DNA of 64,000 nucleotides from NCBI RefSeq assembly GCF_900113695.1, contig NZ_FOQH01000007.1, positions 186,001 through 250,000 on the forward strand, read 5' to 3'. A model generated the notes under the pieces. It did no database searches and was not told the DNA's origin. It saw only the letters and a list, made by a program, of their open reading frames with translations. The stretch comes from Albimonas pacifica (lineage in GTDB: Bacteria > Pseudomonadota > Alphaproteobacteria > Rhodobacterales > Rhodobacteraceae). Shown piece after piece: positions 60,842-64,000 of the stretch. Every line of letters starts with the position of its first letter. Position 1 is the stretch's first letter. A program made the translations under genes and the position numbers.

Positions 60842-62349
60842 GCGGGCTCGGGCTCCTTCTCGTCCAGGCCCATGGCCAGGCGCAGGATCGCGGATTCGGA
60901 GATCGCCTCCCCCTCCACCTCGCCGGCGACGGTTCCGCGGTGCATCACCACGACCCGGTCGGCGAGCCCGATGACCTCGGGCAGTTCGGAGGAGACGACG
61001 ATCACGCTCTTCCCCGCCGCGGCGAGCGCGGCGATGAAGGCGTAGATCTGGGACTTGGCGCCGATGTCGACGCCGCGGGTGGGCTCGTCGATGATGACGA
61101 TGCCGGGGTCGGCGAGCAGGGTCTTGGCGATCAGCAGCTTCTGCTGGTTGCCCCCCGAGAGCCCGCCGGCGGTCATGGTCAGGTCGCGGGCGGCGATGTC
61201 GTATTCCTTCACCGCGCGCGCCAGCGCCTGCACCTCGGCCTTCTTGTCGATCCGGACGCCCCCGCGGGTGAAGTCGTCCAGCGCCAGCAGGGTCAGGTTC
61301 TGCGACAGCGGAAAGCCGAGCAGCAGGCCCTTCTCCTTGCGGTCCTCGGTCAGGTAGACGAGGCCGGCCTCGCGGGTCGCGCGGGGGTCGCCGGTTTTCA
61401 CGCGGCGGCCGAAAACATCGATCTCGCCAGACGCATCGCGGAAGCCCGCGACGCCCTCCATCAGCTCGGTGCGCCCGGCGCCGACGAGGCCGGCGAAGCC
61501 CAGCACCTCGCCACGGCGCAGGCGGAAGCTGGCGTTTTTCGCGTGCCCCGGGACGGTCAGGCCGCGGACCTCGAGAACGACTTCGTCGCCGGGCACGGCC
61601 TTGGGCGGGAACAGGTTCGACAGCTCGCGGCCCACCATCGCCTCGGCCATGGCGTGTTCCGTGAAGCCTGTCGCCTCGCGGCAGGCGACGCGATGGCCGT
61701 CGCGCAGGACGGTGACGCGGTCGGCGATGCGGGCGACCTCGCCCAGCTTGTGGGAGGTGTAGAGGATCGCGCAGCCCTCGGCGCGCAACCGTTCGATCTG
61801 CTCCAGCAGCACGTCGGTCTCGCGGGCGGTCAGGACGGCGGTCGGCTCGTCCATGATCAGCACGCGGGCGTCCTGGCCCAGCGCCTTGGCGATCTCGACC
61901 ATCTGCCGCTCAGGGACGGAAAGGTCCCGGCAGCGCAGCCGCGGGTCCACCTTGCAGTCGAGCCGCGCCAGCAGGCGGCGGCACTCGGCCTGCATGTCCT
62001 TCGAGCGCAGGAACGGCCCGCGCTTCCACTCGCGGCCGAGGAACATGTTCTCCTCGACCGAGAGCGGCATGGCGAGGTTGAATTCCTGGTGGATCAGGAC
62101 CACGCCCGCCGCCTCGGCCTCCCGGTGGGAGGCGAAGGAGACCGGGGTCCCGTCCACCTCCAGCCCGCCCGAGGAGGGCGCGAGATAGCCGCCCAGGATC
62201 TTCATCAGCGTCGACTTGCCGGCCCCGTTCTCGCCGATCAGGGCGTGGACCTCGCCGGGGCGCAGCTCGAAATCGACGTCGAACAGCACCTGGTTGGGGC
62301 CGAACAGGCGCGAGACGCCCTTGGCGGCGAGGATCGGGGCCCCGGTCAC
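60838..62349 (-). CDS. Sugar ABC transporter ATP-binding protein (RbsA family)
   Basis: A 503-residue protein with two fused ATPase domains. First: Walker A GENGAGKST, signature LSVPERQMVEIAKAL (a variant of LSGGQ), Walker B VLIMDEPTA. Second: degenerate Walker A GLVGAGRTE, canonical LSGGNQQKLLIAKTL and IVIIDEPTRGVD. This asymmetric pattern is the rule for CUT2 ATPases. The start is GTG 62349, overlapping the stop of the dehydrogenase gene (GTGA). Substrate by itself not readable. Confidence 0.94.
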   Translation of the reverse strand: MTGAPILAAKGVSRLFGPNQVLFDVDFELRPGEVHALIGENGAGKSTLMKILGGYLAPSSGGLEVDGTPVSFASHREAEAAGVVLIHQEFNLAMPLSVEENMFLGREWKRGPFLRSKDMQAECRRLLARLDCKVDPRLRCRDLSVPERQMVEIAKALGQDARVLIMDEPTAVLTARETDVLLEQIERLRAEGCAILYTSHKLGEVARIADRVTVLRDGHRVACREATGFTEHAMAEAMVGRELSNLFPPKAVPGDEVVLEVRGLTVPGHAKNASFRLRRGEVLGFAGLVGAGRTELMEGVAGFRDASGEIDVFGRRVKTGDPRATREAGLVYLTEDRKEKGLLLGFPLSQNLTLLALDDFTRGGVRIDKKAEVQALARAVKEYDIAARDLTMTAGGLSGGNQQKLLIAKTLLADPGIVIIDEPTRGVDIGAKSQIYAFIAALAAAGKSVIVVSSELPEVIGLADRVVVMHRGTVAGEVEGEAISESAILRLAMGLDEKEPEPA

Positions 62350-63497
62350 GGCAGCCTCGTCCACTTGCCGTCGCGCGAGGCGGAGTCGACGCAGGCCTCG
62401 ACGAAGCGCACGCCGGTCAGGCCGTCGGCGACGGTGGGAAGCAGGCCGGTCGGCGCCTCGCCCGCCCGCTTCGCGCGGATCGCGGCGGCGGCCTCGCGGT
62501 AGAGGTTGGCGAAGGCTTCGAGATAGCCCTCGGGGTGGCCGGGCGGCACGCGTTGCAGGTCGGTCGCGGCGGGGCCGGAGGTGGCGCGGGTCATCAGCCG
62601 CGGCGCCTCGCCCAGCGGCGTGGCGATCAGGTGCTCGGGCGCCTCGTGGCTCCACTCCAGCCCGCCCTTGTCGCCGTAGAGGCGGAGCGTCAGGCGGTTC
62701 TCGTTGCCCGGCGCCACCTGGCTGCACCACAGGCCGCCCTTGGCGCCGGAGGCGTAGCGCATCAGCACGCGGGCGTCGTCGTCCAGCTTCCGGCCGTCCA
62801 CGAAGGAGGTCAGGTCGCAGGAGATCGCCTCCGGCCGCTCGCCGGCCACGAAACCGGCGAGGTGGAAGGCGTGGGTGCCGATGTCCCCCAGCGCCCCGCC
62901 GGCGCCGGAGCGGGCGGGATCGGTGCGCCACTCGGCCTGTTTCGACCCTTGCGTCTCCACCGCGCTCGCCAGCCAGTCCTGCACGTACTCGACCTGCACG
63001 CCGCGCAGGCGGCCGATGAAGCCGTCCTCGACCATGGCGCGGGCCTGCCGGATCATCGGATAGCCGGAGTAGTTGTGGGTGAGGACGAAGAGCGCCTCGG
63101 ACCGCTCCGCCTCGCCCGCCAGCTTCTTCGCCTCGGCGGCGGTGGCGGTCATCGGTTTGTCGCAGATCACGTGGATGCCACGACGCAGGAAGGCGCGGGC
63201 GGGGGCGAAGTGGAGGTGGTTGGGGGTGACGATCGCCACCGCCTCGATCCCGTCCTTCAGCCGCGCCTCGCGCTTGGCCATCGCTTCGAAGTCGTCGTAG
63301 ACCCGATCCGGCGAGAGCCCCAGCGCCGCCCCGCTCTCCCGCGCCCGCTCAGGCGTCGAGGAGAGGGCGCCGGCGACCAGCTCGAATTCCCCGTCCATGC
63401 GCGAGGCGATGCGGTGCACGGCGCCGATGAAAGCGTCCTTGCCGCCGCCCACCATGCCCAGGCGGATGGGGCCGGAGCGGCCTGCGAAACGGCTCAT
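62346..63497 (-). CDS. Gfo/Idh/MocA family oxidoreductase
   Basis: A 383-residue NAD(P)-dependent dehydrogenase. Rossmann motif IRLGMVGGGKDAFIGAVHRIASRMDGEFELVAGALSS; EKP-type active-site motif as CDKPMTATAAEAKKL; the GDIGTHAFHLAGF stretch holds the catalytic His. This subgroup with GGG-x-x-AFIG-x-VHR is found in polyol and sugar (including inositol-like) catabolic operons. It follows the 86-aa unknown with an ATGA overlap and leads into the ABC transporter genes, so uptake and oxidation of one carbohydrate are linked. Confidence 0.92.
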   Translation of the reverse strand: MSRFAGRSGPIRLGMVGGGKDAFIGAVHRIASRMDGEFELVAGALSSTPERARESGAALGLSPDRVYDDFEAMAKREARLKDGIEAVAIVTPNHLHFAPARAFLRRGIHVICDKPMTATAAEAKKLAGEAERSEALFVLTHNYSGYPMIRQARAMVEDGFIGRLRGVQVEYVQDWLASAVETQGSKQAEWRTDPARSGAGGALGDIGTHAFHLAGFVAGERPEAISCDLTSFVDGRKLDDDARVLMRYASGAKGGLWCSQVAPGNENRLTLRLYGDKGGLEWSHEAPEHLIATPLGEAPRLMTRATSGPAATDLQRVPPGHPEGYLEAFANLYREAAAAIRAKRAGEAPTGLLPTVADGLTGVRFVEACVDSASRDGKWTRLP

Positions 63498-63754
63498 CGC
63501 GGCTTTCCGTCGATCAAGATGTCGGTGAAGATCGCGGATCCCGGGTTCATCCGGATGCCCCAATCGCGGTTGGCTCGCAGAAAGGCAGCCGCTTCCTCAC
63601 TTGTCTCGAAGGAGAGAGACTCGCCTGCGTCGTTGCAGCTTGGCGGAAAGCAACGATACCCTGCGAGCTTCCCGTCCGCCCCCGGCTTCCTGCCCTTCAT
63701 GTAATAGGCCCGGCAGGGCTCGCCCTTGTCGTTGACGGCCGTGATCTCGGTCAT
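63494..63754 (-). CDS. Unknown 86-aa protein inside the sugar operon
   Basis: A small soluble protein: ITAVNDKGEPCRAYYMKGRKPGADGKLAGYRCFPPSC, then ESLSFETSEEAAAFLRANRDWGIRMNPG. Three cysteines (14, 35, 40) could bind a metal. No family recognised. Both ends overlap neighbours by ATGA (63751-63754 with the isomerase, 63494-63497 with the dehydrogenase), which strongly supports expression. The middle part (about 63570-63670) is less GC-rich in third positions than the rest of the operon, a hint of different origin. Confidence 0.65.
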   Translation of the reverse strand: MTEITAVNDKGEPCRAYYMKGRKPGADGKLAGYRCFPPSCNDAGESLSFETSEEAAAFLRANRDWGIRMNPGSAIFTDILIDGKPR

Positions 63755-64000
63755 CGGTCCAGCCCCAGCATTTTTCGATTGGCGGCCATGTCGGCCCCGC
63801 CGTCGGCGAAATCGTCGAAGGCGCGGTCGGTGACGCGGATGATGTGGTCGCGCACGAACTGCGCGCCCTCGCGGGCGCCGTCCTCGGGGTGCTTGAGGCA
63901 GCATTCCCACTCGACCACCGCCCAGCCGTCGAAATCCATCGCGGCGAGCTTCGAGAAGATCGCCCCGAAATCCACCTGCCCGTCGCCCGGGCTCCGGAAG
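63751..64000 (-). CDS. Sugar phosphate isomerase/epimerase, C-terminal part
   Basis: The 3' end of a gene running off the window; the visible frame reads GDGQVDFGAIFSKLAAMDFDGWAVVEWECCLKHPEDGAREGAQFVRDHIIRV and ends MAANRKMLGLDR. This is the last part of an AP-endonuclease-2-type TIM barrel (YcjR/IolE-like isomerases), where the WE pair after the strand is conserved. It is upstream of, and coupled by ATGA to, the 86-aa protein. With the dehydrogenase and CUT2 transporter it suggests a complete carbohydrate catabolic operon. Confidence 0.85.
   Translation of the reverse strand, partial: FRSPGDGQVDFGAIFSKLAAMDFDGWAVVEWECCLKHPEDGAREGAQFVRDHIIRVTDRAFDDFADGGADMAANRKMLGLDR

Overview
This is one 64 kb stretch of a very GC-rich chromosome in which codon third positions are almost always G or C. 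Gene content and order point to an alphaproteobacterium of the Rhodobacterales (Paracoccaceae/Roseobacteraceae). The clues are the bamA-skp-fabZ-lpxA-lpxI-lpxB run, gltA-gltX next to comEC, tlpA divergent from argH, a SUV3-type helicase beside an S4 protein, ferredoxin fdxA and CarD, a gene-transfer-agent-type spike base protein, VPLPA-CTERM proteins, TrgA, and a cyclopropane-synthase/DUF1365/FAD-oxidoreductase/photolyase block. I saw no rRNA, tRNA, CRISPR array, insertion sequence or prophage, so most of the window reads as ordinary core chromosome.

Layout. 1-1866: end of an acyl-CoA synthetase, a YdeI-type protein and a small secreted protein. 1930-7780 (minus): carD, fdxA, an S4 RNA-binding protein translationally coupled to a long SUV3-like helicase, and a TPR protein. 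7911-9238: SCP2 protein and alpha/beta hydrolase. 9424-16354: outer-membrane assembly and lipid A genes. 16722-17282: convergent gap with a 145-bp imperfect inverted repeat. 17283-20146 (minus): gltA, gltX. 20288-23501: comEC and 3-hydroxybutyryl-CoA dehydrogenase. 23771-27840: a duplicated YceI / cytochrome b561 / YceI cassette, with a perfect 40-bp palindrome between the copies. 27912-30144 (minus): a tiny ORF, spike base protein, glycosyltransferase and TlpA. 30185-32252: argH, LptM-like lipoprotein, DUF2834. 32325-33434: pheS. 33801-35000: a surface protein with a C-terminal sorting signal.

35005-41917 (minus): photolyase, FAD oxidoreductase, DUF1365, cyclopropane-type methyltransferase, TrgA and an MFS carrier, a set resembling the singlet-oxygen/ECF-sigma stress regulon of Rhodobacter. 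42054-47598 (minus): dapE and dapD with several unknown genes, an exonuclease and a VPLPA-CTERM protein between them. 47739-49985: a LOG-family protein, a gene-less region that folds into a candidate structured RNA, and a LuxR-type regulator without a synthase. 50507-54348: moaA, a class D beta-lactamase, DUF1127 and an MFS carrier. 54308-57911: an EamA exporter and two paralogous short-chain dehydrogenases flanking ompW, which carries a perfect FNR-type site. 58075-58685: EF-hand and glycine-zipper proteins. 58796-64000 (minus): a tightly coupled carbohydrate uptake and catabolism operon (isomerase, unknown 86-aa protein, Gfo/Idh/MocA dehydrogenase, RbsA/RbsC/RbsB-type ABC transporter) running off the window edge.

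I did not find a clearly new multi-gene system. The best leads are the palindrome-separated YceI/b561 duplication, the long inverted repeat in the lpxB-gltA gap, the unassigned structured RNA candidate near 48.7-48.96 kb, the shared 11-bp-period TTCAT repeats before both C-terminally sorted surface proteins, and the 86-aa unknown locked into the sugar operon.
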